Positions 9,838-18,252 of a DNA stretch of 50,821 bases are shown here, in pieces. Position numbers and translations under genes: made by a program. The number at the start of each line of letters is the position of its first letter. The stretch's first letter is position 1. Below the pieces are notes generated by a model. The model was given only the letters and a program-made list of their open reading frames with translations, had not been told where the DNA came from and did no database searches. The DNA is from Pseudomonadota bacterium (GTDB lineage Bacteria > Pseudomonadota > Alphaproteobacteria > Rhodobacterales > Rhodobacteraceae): NCBI GenBank assembly GCA_021845805.1, contig JAJZVD010000025.1, forward strand, positions 1 to 50,821. The letters are read 5' to 3'.

Positions 9838-9888
9838 GAGGCCGGACTATAAGGGCTGTTCGGCAAAAGGAAAGGCCAAAACACCCCG

Positions 9889-10752
9889 TCAGAGCCCGTG
9901 GCTGCGGTCGTATCCGTTTGGCGCGGGCGGCTGCCAGTCGGCCAGCGCCCCCGCCGCGGGGCGGAACACCTCGACCAGCAACGGATGGCAGGCGGCGGTA
10001 TCGCTGGAATGCTCGGCCGAACAATCGCCGCCCGGGCAGGCCGAAAGCCCGCCGAGCAGGTCGATTTCCGCGAAGAAGTCCAGATGGTCCCCGGGCCGCA
10101 CGGGGCTGGCCTTCATGAAATACTGGCCGGTGTCGCGGGTGAAGCCCGTGCACATGAAGACGTTGAGCACGTCATGCACCAGCGCCTCGGCCTCGAACAC
10201 CGGCAGGCCGCGCGCGGCGGCCAGGGCACGGGTCAGGTTGGAATGGCAGCAATGGTGATAGCTTCCCCCCGACAGAAGCCGGTTGGTGTAGGGATCGCAG
10301 CGGGTGCCGATCACGTCATGCACCGATCCGCCGAAGGCGTCGAAGCCGTACCAGTCCAGGCTGTCGGCCACGATCGTGGCCATCGGCCGCAGCGCCGGAA
10401 AGGTCGACCACATCCGGTCGCCGGTGGACAGATGTGTGCCATGCAGCGCCCGCGTCTTGCCCGAATAGAAGCGTTCGGTCAGATCGGCCGCGCTCCACAG
10501 GTTCAGATCGCCCACCTGCGGCCCCTCGACACAGGTGATGCGGAAGAAATGGCCTGCGGGCACCTCGAAGCAGCGCGCCTCGCGCGGGGGCACCAGCGTT
10601 TCGCCGACCTTCCCGGCGGTGGCCCGCGCCGCGCGGTAAAGCGCGAGGTCCGGCCGGGGCAGGGTCGCCACAGGGTAGCAGATGACGGGTGCCACCGCGC
10701 GGCGGGCGGCGGCATCGGCGGGCAGGACGGCTTCGGGCTGGGCGGGTTTCAT
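9889..10752 (-). CDS. DUF1989 (urea carboxylase-associated family) protein
   Basis: A 287-residue protein of the DUF1989 family, named for its link to urea carboxylase operons; two DUF1989 subunits form carboxyguanidine deiminase in other bacteria. Here it is a stand-alone gene. Conserved-looking parts are CVEGPQVGDLNLWS, GGSYHHCCHSN, LNVFMCTGF and SACPGGDCSAEHSSD, rich in Cys/His that could bind zinc. A good Shine-Dalgarno (AAGGAG) precedes the ATG. No urea carboxylase or guanidine gene is nearby. It lies 48 nt after the zinc-ribbon gene, and its 3' end abuts the leuA leader region. Function is not assignable beyond the family. Confidence 0.8.
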   Translation of the reverse strand: MKPAQPEAVLPADAAARRAVAPVICYPVATLPRPDLALYRAARATAGKVGETLVPPREARCFEVPAGHFFRITCVEGPQVGDLNLWSAADLTERFYSGKTRALHGTHLSTGDRMWSTFPALRPMATIVADSLDWYGFDAFGGSVHDVIGTRCDPYTNRLLSGGSYHHCCHSNLTRALAAARGLPVFEAEALVHDVLNVFMCTGFTRDTGQYFMKASPVRPGDHLDFFAEIDLLGGLSACPGGDCSAEHSSDTAACHPLLVEVFRPAAGALADWQPPAPNGYDRSHGL

Positions 10753-10800
10753 GGCGGCTCCTTGCGGTTGCCGCAGGGTGGGGGCGTGGGCGCGGCGCCG

Positions 10801-10998
10801 TCAAGGCCGGGGGCGCAGACAATCCCGCGGGCTGCCCTTGTCGACCACGCAGGTCGCCCCGCAGGCGGCGCAGCGGTAGTGCCCCGGCCCGGCCGCGGCA
10901 TCGGCGCGCCAGCGGCAGTCGCGCGTCAGCGTCGAGCCGCGCCGCATCAGCCACATGCCGACGAAGACGGCGATGATGACAACGGGGAAAAGCGCCAT
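10801..10998 (-). CDS. Small membrane protein with zinc-ribbon-like cysteines
   Basis: A 65-residue protein, too small to assign. It starts with one membrane helix (MALFPVVIIAVFVGMWLM), followed by a basic linker and a cysteine pattern Cys-x15-Cys-x2-Cys-x3-Cys-x9-Cys, with YRCAACGATC resembling a zinc ribbon. It begins 1 nt after the stop of the DUF429 gene and is followed after 48 nt by the DUF1989 gene, so the three are probably one transcript. I know no function for it. Confidence 0.6.
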   Translation of the reverse strand: MALFPVVIIAVFVGMWLMRRGSTLTRDCRWRADAAAGPGHYRCAACGATCVVDKGSPRDCLRPRP

Positions 10999-10999
10999 G

Positions 11000-11830
11000 C
11001 TACTGCTCCGGTTCTGCGGCGGGGTCCGCGATCCAGCCTTCCAGCGGGTCGGCCCAGGGCGGCCCGCTGTCGGTGTGTCCCTGCCGGACGGCCCGGGCGG
11101 CCTGCACCGCGCAAACCAGCGCATCAAGCCGGTCGCCGGTCGGGTCGTCGCACAGCGCCGGATCGGCTTCAACCCGCAACCCCATGCGCGCCTGCCCCGC
11201 CGGGCCGCACAAGGCCGTGAGGAGCGCCCGCCGCCGCCGCTGATGCCCGTCGTCCTGCGCGGCGCGCGCCTCGGCCTTGTAGGGGCCGGGCTGGTCTGCC
11301 GCCGCCAGCATTGCGCGGGCCAGGACGCCCGGATAAGCCTCGACGCAGGTGCGCGCCCGGTCGCCGGCGCGCAGGCCGGGCAGGTGGACGCCCGCCTGCA
11401 AGAGCCGTGGCGCGCCTTCGAAGAACATCAGTGCCACCGGCACGCCATAGAGCGTCTGGGGGCTGGCCGCGCCGATCTGCCGCTCTCTGCCGCGCGCATG
11501 CTGCCGGTCCCCCGCGGGGCGGGGCGCCTTGTAGGCTTCGAGTGCCGCGCGAAAGCCGCTGCGCCCCAGGGCGGCGGCATGGGCCACATGCCCGGCCCAG
11601 TCGCCGGGCCACCCGGCATTCACGACAAAGCGGCGGGCCTGCGCGAAGGGAAAATCGAGCCCCGCTACCCAGGGGCCCGGGCGGGAAAGCCAGCCCTCGA
11701 AGCCCGCGAAGTCGGCGAACGGCTCCAGCGTCTCGAACACCAGCCGGTCATCTGTCAGCCGGCAGGCGGCGCAGGTGATCGGCTTGCGCGAGGTGGGGCG
11801 GCTGGTGAAATCGATCCCGTAGATGCGCAC
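11000..11830 (-). CDS. DUF429 family protein (RNase H-fold, predicted nuclease)
   Basis: A 276-residue DUF429 protein. It starts GIDFTSRP, the first-strand Asp motif of RNase H-like folds. It continues with AGLDFPF and CVEAYPG, and ends with DDPTGDRLDALVCAVQAA, where the acidic residues would complete the active site. Family members are predicted nucleases without a settled role. The start is GTG at 11830. Its stop is 1 nt from the start of the small zinc-ribbon protein. The sdhB terminator hairpin lies just upstream. Confidence 0.78.
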   Translation of the reverse strand: MRIYGIDFTSRPTSRKPITCAACRLTDDRLVFETLEPFADFAGFEGWLSRPGPWVAGLDFPFAQARRFVVNAGWPGDWAGHVAHAAALGRSGFRAALEAYKAPRPAGDRQHARGRERQIGAASPQTLYGVPVALMFFEGAPRLLQAGVHLPGLRAGDRARTCVEAYPGVLARAMLAAADQPGPYKAEARAAQDDGHQRRRRALLTALCGPAGQARMGLRVEADPALCDDPTGDRLDALVCAVQAARAVRQGHTDSGPPWADPLEGWIADPAAEPEQ

Positions 11831-11847
11831 GCCCGCCCCCGATGCAT

Positions 11848-11872
11848 AAGGCCCCGCGCCGGGCGGGGCCTT
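11848..11872 (-). terminator. Terminator hairpin after sdhB
   Basis: The 10-bp perfect stem AAGGCCCCGC / GCGGGGCCTT with a 5-nt loop begins 24 nt beyond the sdhB stop and is followed by only a short T-containing end. It most likely closes the sdhCDAB transcript. Confidence 0.65.
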
Positions 11873-11896
11873 GCGGAACCTAGCGGAAAGGGTGGC

Positions 11897-12676
11897 TCAG
11901 ACCACCCGGTCCACCATCATCTTCTTGATCTCGGCGATCGCCTTTGCCGGGTTCAGACCCTTGGGGCAGGTCTTGGCGCAGTTCATGATCGTGTGGCAGC
12001 GGTAGAGCTTGAACGGGTCTTCCAGCTCGTCCAGCCGCTCGCCCGTGGCCTCGTCGCGGCTGTCGATGATCCAGCGGTAGGCATGCAGCAGCGCGGCGGG
12101 GCCCAGGTAGCGGTCGCCGTTCCACCAGTAGCTGGGGCACGAGGTCGAGCAGGAGGCGCACATCACGCATTCATAGAGCCCGTCGAGCTTCTTGCGATCC
12201 TCGATCGACTGGCGCCATTCCTTCTGCGGGGTGTTCGACTTGGTTTCCAGCCAGGGCATGATGCTGGCGTGCTGGGCGTAGAAATGGGTCAGGTCGGGCA
12301 CCAGATCCTTGACCACCGGCATGTGCGGCAGCGGATAGATCTTCACATCGCCCTTGATCTCGTCGAGCCCGTAGATGCAGGCAAGGTGGTTGCCGCCGTC
12401 GATGTTCATCGCGCAAGAACCGCAGATCCCCTCGCGGCACGACCGGCGGAAGGTCAGGGTGGGGTCGATCTCGTTCTTGATCTTGATCAGGGCGTCCAGA
12501 ACCATCGGCCCGCACTTGTCCAGATCGACGAAATAGGTATCCACCCGCGGGTTTTCGCCATCGTCCGGCGTCCAGCGGTAGATCAGGAACTTGCGGACGT
12601 TCGTCGCACCCTCGGGCCGCGGCCAGGTCTTGCCGGTGCGGATCTTCGAGTTCTTCGGAAGCGTGAACTGAACCAT
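11897..12676 (-). CDS. sdhB: Succinate dehydrogenase iron-sulfur subunit
   Basis: A 259-residue SdhB that carries electrons from FAD in SdhA to the quinone site via [2Fe-2S], [4Fe-4S] and [3Fe-4S] clusters. Cysteine motifs are all present: [21 protein letters not shown] (split here as [12 protein letters not shown] and HLAC), [16 protein letters not shown], and [17 protein letters not shown]. Length is standard. It is separated from sdhA by two unrelated genes but begins 3 nt after the second of them, so it stays in the same operon. A terminator follows. Confidence 0.97.
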   Translation of the reverse strand: MVQFTLPKNSKIRTGKTWPRPEGATNVRKFLIYRWTPDDGENPRVDTYFVDLDKCGPMVLDALIKIKNEIDPTLTFRRSCREGICGSCAMNIDGGNHLACIYGLDEIKGDVKIYPLPHMPVVKDLVPDLTHFYAQHASIMPWLETKSNTPQKEWRQSIEDRKKLDGLYECVMCASCSTSCPSYWWNGDRYLGPAALLHAYRWIIDSRDEATGERLDELEDPFKLYRCHTIMNCAKTCPKGLNPAKAIAEIKKMMVDRVV

Positions 12677-12679
12677 GAC

Positions 12680-13534
12680 TCAGGTCTCCGTCTGGATCGC
12701 CGCGGGGCCTGCGCGGCCCTTGGCGCGCATCGCCTCGATGGCGGAAAAGCTGCTCTGGATTTCGAACTGCCCGTAATAGGCCTCGGGGCCGAAGCGCCCG
12801 ATGTCTGTCGCCATGAACTCGGCCACGACGGCATCATAGACTTCGGGCAGAACGCGGTTTTCGGGATCAAGCCCGCGCACAAGGACAAGCCCGGTGGGCC
12901 AGGCGTCCAGCATGTCGAATTGCAGGTCGGGTCGGTGGCGCATGAGGATCTGGAGGGTCTTCCACACGTCGCCTGTCCACAGCCGGGTCTTCCGGCCGTC
13001 CCATTCGCGTTCGGTCATCGCCTGATCGAACGGCAGGCAATCATGCAGGATCGCCATCGCCCCGGGCGCGGCGCGGCGCTCGAAGGCAATGAAATCACGC
13101 AGCAGGAACTCGAACAGGTGCATCCCGTCAAGGAAGCCAAGCGCTGGCCGGATGCCCGTGCGGCCCAGGAAATCCTGAGCGAAGAAGTCGTCGCTGGTCA
13201 GCTGGAAGAAGTGGCCCTCGGCGCGGGGACCCATGGCGAAGGTCTTGAAGATGAATTCCGGGTCGATGGCCACGAACTTCCCCGGGCAGACCTTCAGGCT
13301 TCCGCCGCGGTTCGTGCCGATCTCGAAATACCATTCCGGGGTCAGAATCTCGTGCAGCGCGGCCAGTACGTCATAGTAATGCGGCCCGTCGATCAGCGGG
13401 AAGCCGGGGTCAGGCGCCTTGGACCGCGGATCGGGCAGGTGGCGAGCCGCAGGCCCGGCGCGATGGCCGATGGCCGTCATGTGCCCCTGCGGGTTTTCCC
13501 GCGTCTTGCGCTGGAAACGTTCGATGAAGAGCAT
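12680..13534 (-). CDS. Class I SAM methyltransferase-like protein within the sdh operon
   Basis: A 284-residue protein with a probable Rossmann-type methyltransferase core: YFEIGTNRGGSL (motif I-like, with acidic strand end), VAIDPEF, LGFLDGMHLFEF and AILHDCLPFD. This resembles the Methyltransf_24-type or cephalosporin-hydroxylase-like group, but no substrate is evident. I chose the ATG at 13534 (MLFIERFQRKT); upstream in-frame sequence overlaps the lipoprotein gene. It starts 5 nt after the lipoprotein stop and ends 3 nt before sdhB, so it is co-transcribed with sdh. A link to succinate dehydrogenase is not established by sequence. Confidence 0.6.
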   Translation of the reverse strand: MLFIERFQRKTRENPQGHMTAIGHRAGPAARHLPDPRSKAPDPGFPLIDGPHYYDVLAALHEILTPEWYFEIGTNRGGSLKVCPGKFVAIDPEFIFKTFAMGPRAEGHFFQLTSDDFFAQDFLGRTGIRPALGFLDGMHLFEFLLRDFIAFERRAAPGAMAILHDCLPFDQAMTEREWDGRKTRLWTGDVWKTLQILMRHRPDLQFDMLDAWPTGLVLVRGLDPENRVLPEVYDAVVAEFMATDIGRFGPEAYYGQFEIQSSFSAIEAMRAKGRAGPAAIQTET

Positions 13535-13539
13535 CCGCG

Positions 13540-13854
13540 TTACCCCCTGTCCGTGGCCCAGTCGGGCCGGGCGTAAAGCGGCATGCGCGGCGGCTGGCCG
13601 GACCGTCGCAGGACGCAGGAGGCGTAGACCTGCGACGGATCGCGCTGCAGCAGGAAATCGGAGCTGATCTCGACCTCGGCCCCGGCGTAGCGGGCGCCGC
13701 CCGAGCCGAGGCCCAGCGACAGGGTGCCGCGCGGGCGGCTGGCCAGTTGCGCCTGGCGGAAGCATTCGGCCTCGGCCTGGTCGACCGGCACGGGCCCGCA
13801 GGCGGCCACGAGGGCCGCAAGCGTCAGGCTCGTGCTGGCGATCAGGCCGCGCAT
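13540..13854 (-). CDS. Small predicted lipoprotein within the sdh operon
   Basis: A 104-residue protein with a lipoprotein signal: the hydrophobic stretch SLTLAALVAAC ends in a lipobox cysteine at residue 19, followed by GPVPVDQAEAECF. The mature part has two more cysteines (in AECF and ASCVL) that could form a disulfide. It starts 1 nt after the sdhA stop and ends 5 nt before the methyltransferase-like gene. It is not one of the known SDH assembly factors that I recognise. Function unknown. Confidence 0.65.
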   Translation of the reverse strand: MRGLIASTSLTLAALVAACGPVPVDQAEAECFRQAQLASRPRGTLSLGLGSGGARYAGAEVEISSDFLLQRDPSQVYASCVLRRSGQPPRMPLYARPDWATDRG

Positions 13855-13855
13855 C

Positions 13856-15658
13856 TCAGTAGACCCGCGCCTTGGGGGCGATCTTCTTCAGGTCGATCCC
13901 GCCCTCGTCCGCGGGGGTCAGCGGATCGAGGTGCACCGGGCGGTAATCCAGCCGCACCTTGGCCCCGTCGACCCAGGCAAGGCTGTGCTTGCGCCAGTTC
14001 ACGTCGTCGCGGTTCGGATAATCCTCGTGCGCATGTGCCCCGCGGCTTTCCTTGCGCGCCTCGGCGCCGACGATGGTGGCCAGCGCGTTCGGCATCAGGT
14101 TGGTCAGTTCCAGCGTTTCCATCAGGTCGCTGTTCCAGACCAGGCTGCGGTCGGTCACCTTCAGGTCACCCATCCGCGCGGCCACGGCCTCCATCTTCTG
14201 CACGCCCTCGGCCAGCGTCTTGTCGGTGCGGAAGACGGCGGCGTCGGATTGCATCGTCTTCTGCATCTGCAGGCGCAGATCCGCGGTTGAGACCGCGCCA
14301 TTGGCGTGGCGCAGCCCGTCGAACCGGTCCAGCGCCTTGTCCACGCCGGCCTTGTTGGTGGCGGGCACCGCCGAATCGCGGTTGACGGTCTGCCCTGCGC
14401 GGATCGCTGCGGCGCGGCCGAAGACCACGAGGTCGATCAGCGAGTTCGAGCCCAGACGGTTCGCGCCATGAACCGAGGCGCAGCCCGCCTCGCCCACGGC
14501 CATCAGGCCGGGGAACACCGCATCGGGGGCGTCGGCGGTGGGGTTCAGCACCTCGCCCCAGTAGTTCGTGGGAATCCCGCCCATGTTGTAGTGCACGGTC
14601 GGCAGCACCGGGATCGGTTCCTTCGTCACGTCCACCCCGGCGAAGATGCGCGCCGATTCCGAAATGCCGGGCAGGCGTTCATGCAGGGTTTCCGGCGGCA
14701 GGTGGGACAGGTTCAGGAAGATGTGGTCCTTTTCCGCCCCCACGCCGCGACCCTCGCGGATTTCCAGCGTCATGCAGCGGCTGACCACGTCGCGGCTGGC
14801 CAGATCCTTGTAGTGCGGGGCGTAGCGTTCCATGAACCGCTCGCCATTGGCGTTGGTCAGATAGCCGCCTTCGCCCCGCGCGCCTTCGGTGATCAGGCAG
14901 CCAGAGCCGTAGATGCCTGTCGGGTGGAACTGCACGAATTCCATGTCCTGCAGCGGCAGGCCCGCGCGCGCCACCATCCCGCCGCCGTCGCCGGTGCAGG
15001 TATGGGCCGAGGTCGCGCTGAAATAGGCGCGGCCATAGCCGCCGGTGGCCAGCACCGTCATCTTGGCGTTGAAGACATGGATCGTGCCGTCGTCCAGCTT
15101 CCAGCAGACCACGCCGGTACAGGCGCCATCGGTGATGATGAGGTCGATGGCGAAGTATTCGATGAAGAATTCGGCCTTCTGCTTCAGCGACTGGCCGTAG
15201 AGCGTGTGCAGGATCGCGTGGCCGGTGCGGTCGGCGGCGGCGCAGGTGCGCTGCACGGGCGGGCCTTCGCCGTATTCGGTGGTGTGGCCGCCGAAGGGGC
15301 GCTGGTAGATCTTGCCCTCTTCGGTGCGGCTGAAGGGCACGCCGTAGTGTTCCAGTTCATAGACCGCGGCGGGCGCCGAGCGTGCGAGGTATTCCATCGC
15401 ATCGGTATCGCCCAGCCAGTCCGACCCCTTCACGGTGTCGTACATGTGCCATTGCCAACTGTCCGGCCCCATGTTGCCAAGGCTTGCGGCGATGCCGCCC
15501 TGCGCGGCCACGGTGTGGCTGCGGGTGGGAAAGACCTTGGTCACGCAGGCGGTGCGAAGCCCCTGTTCGGCCATGCCCAGCGTGGCGCGAAGCCCCGCGC
15601 CGCCCGCACCCACCACGACCACGTCGTAGTCATGCGTCTCGTATTCGTAAGCTGCCAT
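13856..15658 (-). CDS. sdhA: Succinate dehydrogenase flavoprotein subunit
   Basis: A 600-residue SdhA that oxidises succinate to fumarate with covalently bound FAD in the TCA cycle. It shows the FAD-binding [15 protein letters not shown], the flavinylation site [15 protein letters not shown], and the substrate-site [23 protein letters not shown] (in two parts QFHPTGIYG and EGARGEGG). [15 protein letters not shown] and [18 protein letters not shown] follow. Length is standard. It starts 19 nt after sdhD. Confidence 0.98.
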   Translation of the reverse strand: MAAYEYETHDYDVVVVGAGGAGLRATLGMAEQGLRTACVTKVFPTRSHTVAAQGGIAASLGNMGPDSWQWHMYDTVKGSDWLGDTDAMEYLARSAPAAVYELEHYGVPFSRTEEGKIYQRPFGGHTTEYGEGPPVQRTCAAADRTGHAILHTLYGQSLKQKAEFFIEYFAIDLIITDGACTGVVCWKLDDGTIHVFNAKMTVLATGGYGRAYFSATSAHTCTGDGGGMVARAGLPLQDMEFVQFHPTGIYGSGCLITEGARGEGGYLTNANGERFMERYAPHYKDLASRDVVSRCMTLEIREGRGVGAEKDHIFLNLSHLPPETLHERLPGISESARIFAGVDVTKEPIPVLPTVHYNMGGIPTNYWGEVLNPTADAPDAVFPGLMAVGEAGCASVHGANRLGSNSLIDLVVFGRAAAIRAGQTVNRDSAVPATNKAGVDKALDRFDGLRHANGAVSTADLRLQMQKTMQSDAAVFRTDKTLAEGVQKMEAVAARMGDLKVTDRSLVWNSDLMETLELTNLMPNALATIVGAEARKESRGAHAHEDYPNRDDVNWRKHSLAWVDGAKVRLDYRPVHLDPLTPADEGGIDLKKIAPKARVY

Positions 15659-15677
15659 CTTCGGATGCTCCGTCGTC

Positions 15678-16049
15678 TTACAGCGCCAGACGGATCAGGG
15701 CGTAGACGCCCGTCGCCATCACGGCATAGGCCAGGCACGTCGTGCCGATGACCAGTGCCTTGCGGGTCAGCCCGCCGGCGTAGTCCTCGATCATCGTCTG
15801 CGCGCCCGCGCGGAAATGGTTCATGCCCACCACCAGCGTCAGCCCCGCGACCAGCGCGTGGAACGGGTCGGCGTAATAGGCTTTCACCTCGGCCAGGGGG
15901 TGGCCCACGATATGGCCGAAGGTGAAGACGAAAAGCGGCACCAGGATGGCCAGCGCGACCGCGCTGACCTGCATCGCCCAGTGATGGTGGGTGCCGGTGC
16001 GGGCGGCGCCCAGGCCAACGGCGCGCTTGCGGTCGGTGATGTACTGCAT
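15678..16049 (-). CDS. sdhD: Succinate dehydrogenase membrane anchor subunit
   Basis: A 123-residue protein with three membrane helices. Motif [17 protein letters not shown] and the haem-ligand-type His in [10 protein letters not shown], followed by [13 protein letters not shown], are typical of alphaproteobacterial SdhD. With SdhC it binds haem b and ubiquinone. It lies 10 nt after sdhC. Confidence 0.93.
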   Translation of the reverse strand: MQYITDRKRAVGLGAARTGTHHHWAMQVSAVALAILVPLFVFTFGHIVGHPLAEVKAYYADPFHALVAGLTLVVGMNHFRAGAQTMIEDYAGGLTRKALVIGTTCLAYAVMATGVYALIRLAL

Positions 16050-16059
16050 TGCGGCCTCC

Positions 16060-16449
16060 TTACAGGACGATCAGGGTCAGCAGCGTCAGAACGAGCGACC
16101 CGCCGATCACCCCCCAGCCCAGCTTTTCCGCCGTGGCGATGTCGAGCCCGCGCCCGCTGTCGTAGTAGAGGTGCCGCAGCCCGGCAAGAAAGTGGTACCA
16201 CACCGCCCAGAGCGAGAGCGTCAGCACCAGCCAGCCCAGCCAGCTTGTGATCACATAATTGGCCACCTCGAAATAGGCGGCGTTCGTCGCGGCTGCCAGC
16301 AGCCACCACGAGATCAGCACCGCCGCCATGATCAGCGCGTTTCCGGTGATCCGGGTCAGGATCGAGGTGACCGAGGTCAGCTGCGGGCGGTAGTACGGGC
16401 CAATCATGAAGGGTGAAAGCGGCCGGTCGATCGGCTTTTTCTCTGCCAT
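16060..16449 (-). CDS. sdhC: Succinate dehydrogenase cytochrome b556 subunit
   Basis: A 129-residue protein with three membrane helices. RPLSPFMIGPYYRPQLTSVTSILTRITG (seen as RPLSPFMI, then SILTRITG) is the SdhC quinone-site signature, and WYHFLAGLRHLYYDSG holds the haem-ligand His. I chose the ATG at 16449 (MAEKKPIDRP), preceded by a strong AGGAGGG; a longer frame to 16542 has no family similarity. It is the first gene of sdhCDAB. Confidence 0.95.
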   Translation of the reverse strand: MAEKKPIDRPLSPFMIGPYYRPQLTSVTSILTRITGNALIMAAVLISWWLLAAATNAAYFEVANYVITSWLGWLVLTLSLWAVWYHFLAGLRHLYYDSGRGLDIATAEKLGWGVIGGSLVLTLLTLIVL

Positions 16450-16566
16450 GTCGGTTCCCTCCTGGTCGTCGGCCGTGGCCACATGGGGCGGGGCAGGGCC
16501 GTCGTTGGGCAAGATCAATAGCGGTTTTTCCGCCCGAGTCACGCCCAGAGGTGCGGTGGTCAGATG

Positions 16567-16632
16567 ATTTTACCGTGCGCATGCAGAAAAAATCAGGGAT
16601 GTGATCACGAATTTTGCGCCTGTGATCACGAA
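16567..16632 (-). promoter_or_regulatory. sdhC upstream region: -10 element and tandem TGTGATCACGAA sites
   Basis: Two identical 12-mers, TGTGATCACGAA, lie at 16600-16611 and 16621-16632, exactly 21 bp apart and each centred on the palindrome GTGATCAC. Reading toward sdhC, a -10-like TAAAAT occurs at 16572-16567 with a weak -35. The sites would then be centred near -44 and -65, a typical activator arrangement on one DNA face. The rest of 16450-16649 shows no gene. Confidence 0.5.
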
Positions 16633-16649
16633 ATTCGCCCCGCAGGGCC

Positions 16650-17678
16650 TCAGTGCGGCATCAGGGCCCAGTAGTCCAGATCCAGCAGAACCTCGGGCCG
16701 GTACTTGCCGGCTTCGTCGGTTCTCGCAAAGGGTTGCGCGCCCTGTTTCACCGCCACCAGCCGCAACCGGATCGCCCCCACGCTGGGCACCGCGGTTTCC
16801 GCCTTGTCCAGCACCTCGGACCAGGCCCGCACCGTGTCGCCGGCAAAGCAGGGGTTGGCGTGGGTGCCGCCGTTCAACGCCACGATCATCTGCGCATTGG
16901 CCAGCCCGTTGAAGCTCAGCGTGCGCGCCAGGCTGATGACATGGCCGCCGTAGATCAGCCGCCGCCCGTCGGGGCGCTGGGTGGCATCGAAATGCACCTT
17001 GGCCGTGTTCTGCCAGAGCCGCGTGGCCAGCATGTGCTCGGCCTCTTCCACCGTCACGCCGTCCACATGGTCGATCCTCTCGCCCGGCGCATAGTCGCCC
17101 CAGCGGTGGGGTTCCCCGGCAAGGGTGAAATCGTAGCCGTCGAAATGCAGCCCCTCGGGGATCACCAGCGCCGCGGGGTCCACGGCCGTGGCCAGCGTTG
17201 GCACGCAGGCCGCGGGCGCGGGGCCGGTGCCGCGCTTCTTCACCATCACCCAGCGCACATAGTCCAGCACCGGCACGTCATGCTGGTTCAGCCCCGTGGT
17301 GCGCACCCAGACCACGCCCGAGGTTCCGCTGGAGGTTTCCTTCAGCCCGATCACCTCGGATGTCGCCCGCAGCGTGTCGCCCGGCCAGACGGGCCGCAGC
17401 CAGCGCCCCTCGGCATAGCCGAGGTTCGCCACCGCGTTCAGGCTGATGTCGGGCACGGTCTTGCCGAAGACCAGGTGGAACGCCATCAGGTCATCCACCG
17501 GCGCCGCGTTCAGGCCACAGGCGCGCGCAAACTCATCCGAAGAATAGAGCGCCCCCCGTGCCGGGTAGAGCGCGTGGTAAAGCGCCCGCTCGCCCCCCGA
17601 TACGGTGCGCGGAACGGCGTGGGCGATCACCTCGCCCAGCCGGTAATCCTCGAAGAAGCGGCCCGCGTTAGTCTTCAT
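16650..17678 (-). CDS. mch: Mesaconyl-CoA hydratase of the ethylmalonyl-CoA pathway
   Basis: A 342-residue double hot-dog (MaoC-like) protein, matching the roughly 343-residue mesaconyl-CoA hydratase of Rhodobacter. That enzyme hydrates mesaconyl-CoA to beta-methylmalyl-CoA. The N-terminal block GRFFEDYRLGEVIAHAVPRT is characteristic, the first domain carries YALYPAR-type active-site context, and the second has IYGGHVISLARTLSFNGL. Neighbours support it: it is 9 nt after nnrU and downstream of mcl2, a neighbourhood I recall from R. sphaeroides next to sdh. It does not belong to the sdh transcript unless read-through crosses 200 nt. Confidence 0.88.
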   Translation of the reverse strand: MKTNAGRFFEDYRLGEVIAHAVPRTVSGGERALYHALYPARGALYSSDEFARACGLNAAPVDDLMAFHLVFGKTVPDISLNAVANLGYAEGRWLRPVWPGDTLRATSEVIGLKETSSGTSGVVWVRTTGLNQHDVPVLDYVRWVMVKKRGTGPAPAACVPTLATAVDPAALVIPEGLHFDGYDFTLAGEPHRWGDYAPGERIDHVDGVTVEEAEHMLATRLWQNTAKVHFDATQRPDGRRLIYGGHVISLARTLSFNGLANAQMIVALNGGTHANPCFAGDTVRAWSEVLDKAETAVPSVGAIRLRLVAVKQGAQPFARTDEAGKYRPEVLLDLDYWALMPH

Positions 17679-17687
17679 GCCGGTTCC

Positions 17688-18242
17688 CTAGACATAGTTT
17701 CCCATGAAGGGGTTGTAGCCGAACATCATGTGGATGCCGGTAATCAGCCCGTACATGACCAGCGCGATCACCACCAACACGCCATCCCGCTTGATCCCGC
17801 CCGAGGCCGGGCGCATCCAGGGGCCCGCGCGGTTGATGAGCGCCATCGACAGGATGGCCCAAAGCCCCAAGCCGCCGAACAACACGATCGAGGCGGCATC
17901 GTTGCGCACCGACAGGTGCGCCAGCGCCCACAACAGGGTGCCCCACAGCATCGGATGGCGGATCTTCGTCCAGAGCCAGCCCTTCGACATGCCCGCGCCG
18001 AACACGATCACCGCGATCAGCATCAGCGTGTTGTTCAGGTGGCCGTTGCCGGGCAGGGGGATCAGGTTCGGCATGTTGGGGACCGCGCGATAGCCGATCA
18101 CCATCAGCACCAGCCCCGCCAGCGACAGCGCCGTCATCACGCCCTTGCCCGCGTTCCCCATCGTGGCCCGCGGCCCCGGTGCCAGCCGCTTGAACAGATG
18201 CGAGGCATACCAGAGCATCACGCCAAGGATCAGAACTGTCAT
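17688..18242 (-). CDS. nnrU: NnrU family integral membrane protein
   Basis: A 184-residue membrane protein with about five helices, of the NnrU family first described near denitrification genes and related to isoprenylcysteine methyltransferase-like membrane folds. The signature KIRHPMLWGTLLWALAHL is visible. I chose the ATG at 18242 (MTVLILGVMLWYASHLFKRL); further upstream the frame mirrors mcl2. It sits 10 nt after mcl2 and 9 nt before mch, so it is transcribed with CoA-ester enzymes. Why is not known. Confidence 0.85.
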   Translation of the reverse strand: MTVLILGVMLWYASHLFKRLAPGPRATMGNAGKGVMTALSLAGLVLMVIGYRAVPNMPNLIPLPGNGHLNNTLMLIAVIVFGAGMSKGWLWTKIRHPMLWGTLLWALAHLSVRNDAASIVLFGGLGLWAILSMALINRAGPWMRPASGGIKRDGVLVVIALVMYGLITGIHMMFGYNPFMGNYV

Positions 18243-18252
18243 CTTTCGCTCC

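Noticed and set aside
16246-16255. A third TGTGATCACA inside sdhC as part of the sdhC-upstream site series.
   Set aside because: It encodes Val-Ile-Thr in frame, lacks the flanking GAA of the tandem copies, and similar GTGATCAC strings occur in other coding regions by codon preference.
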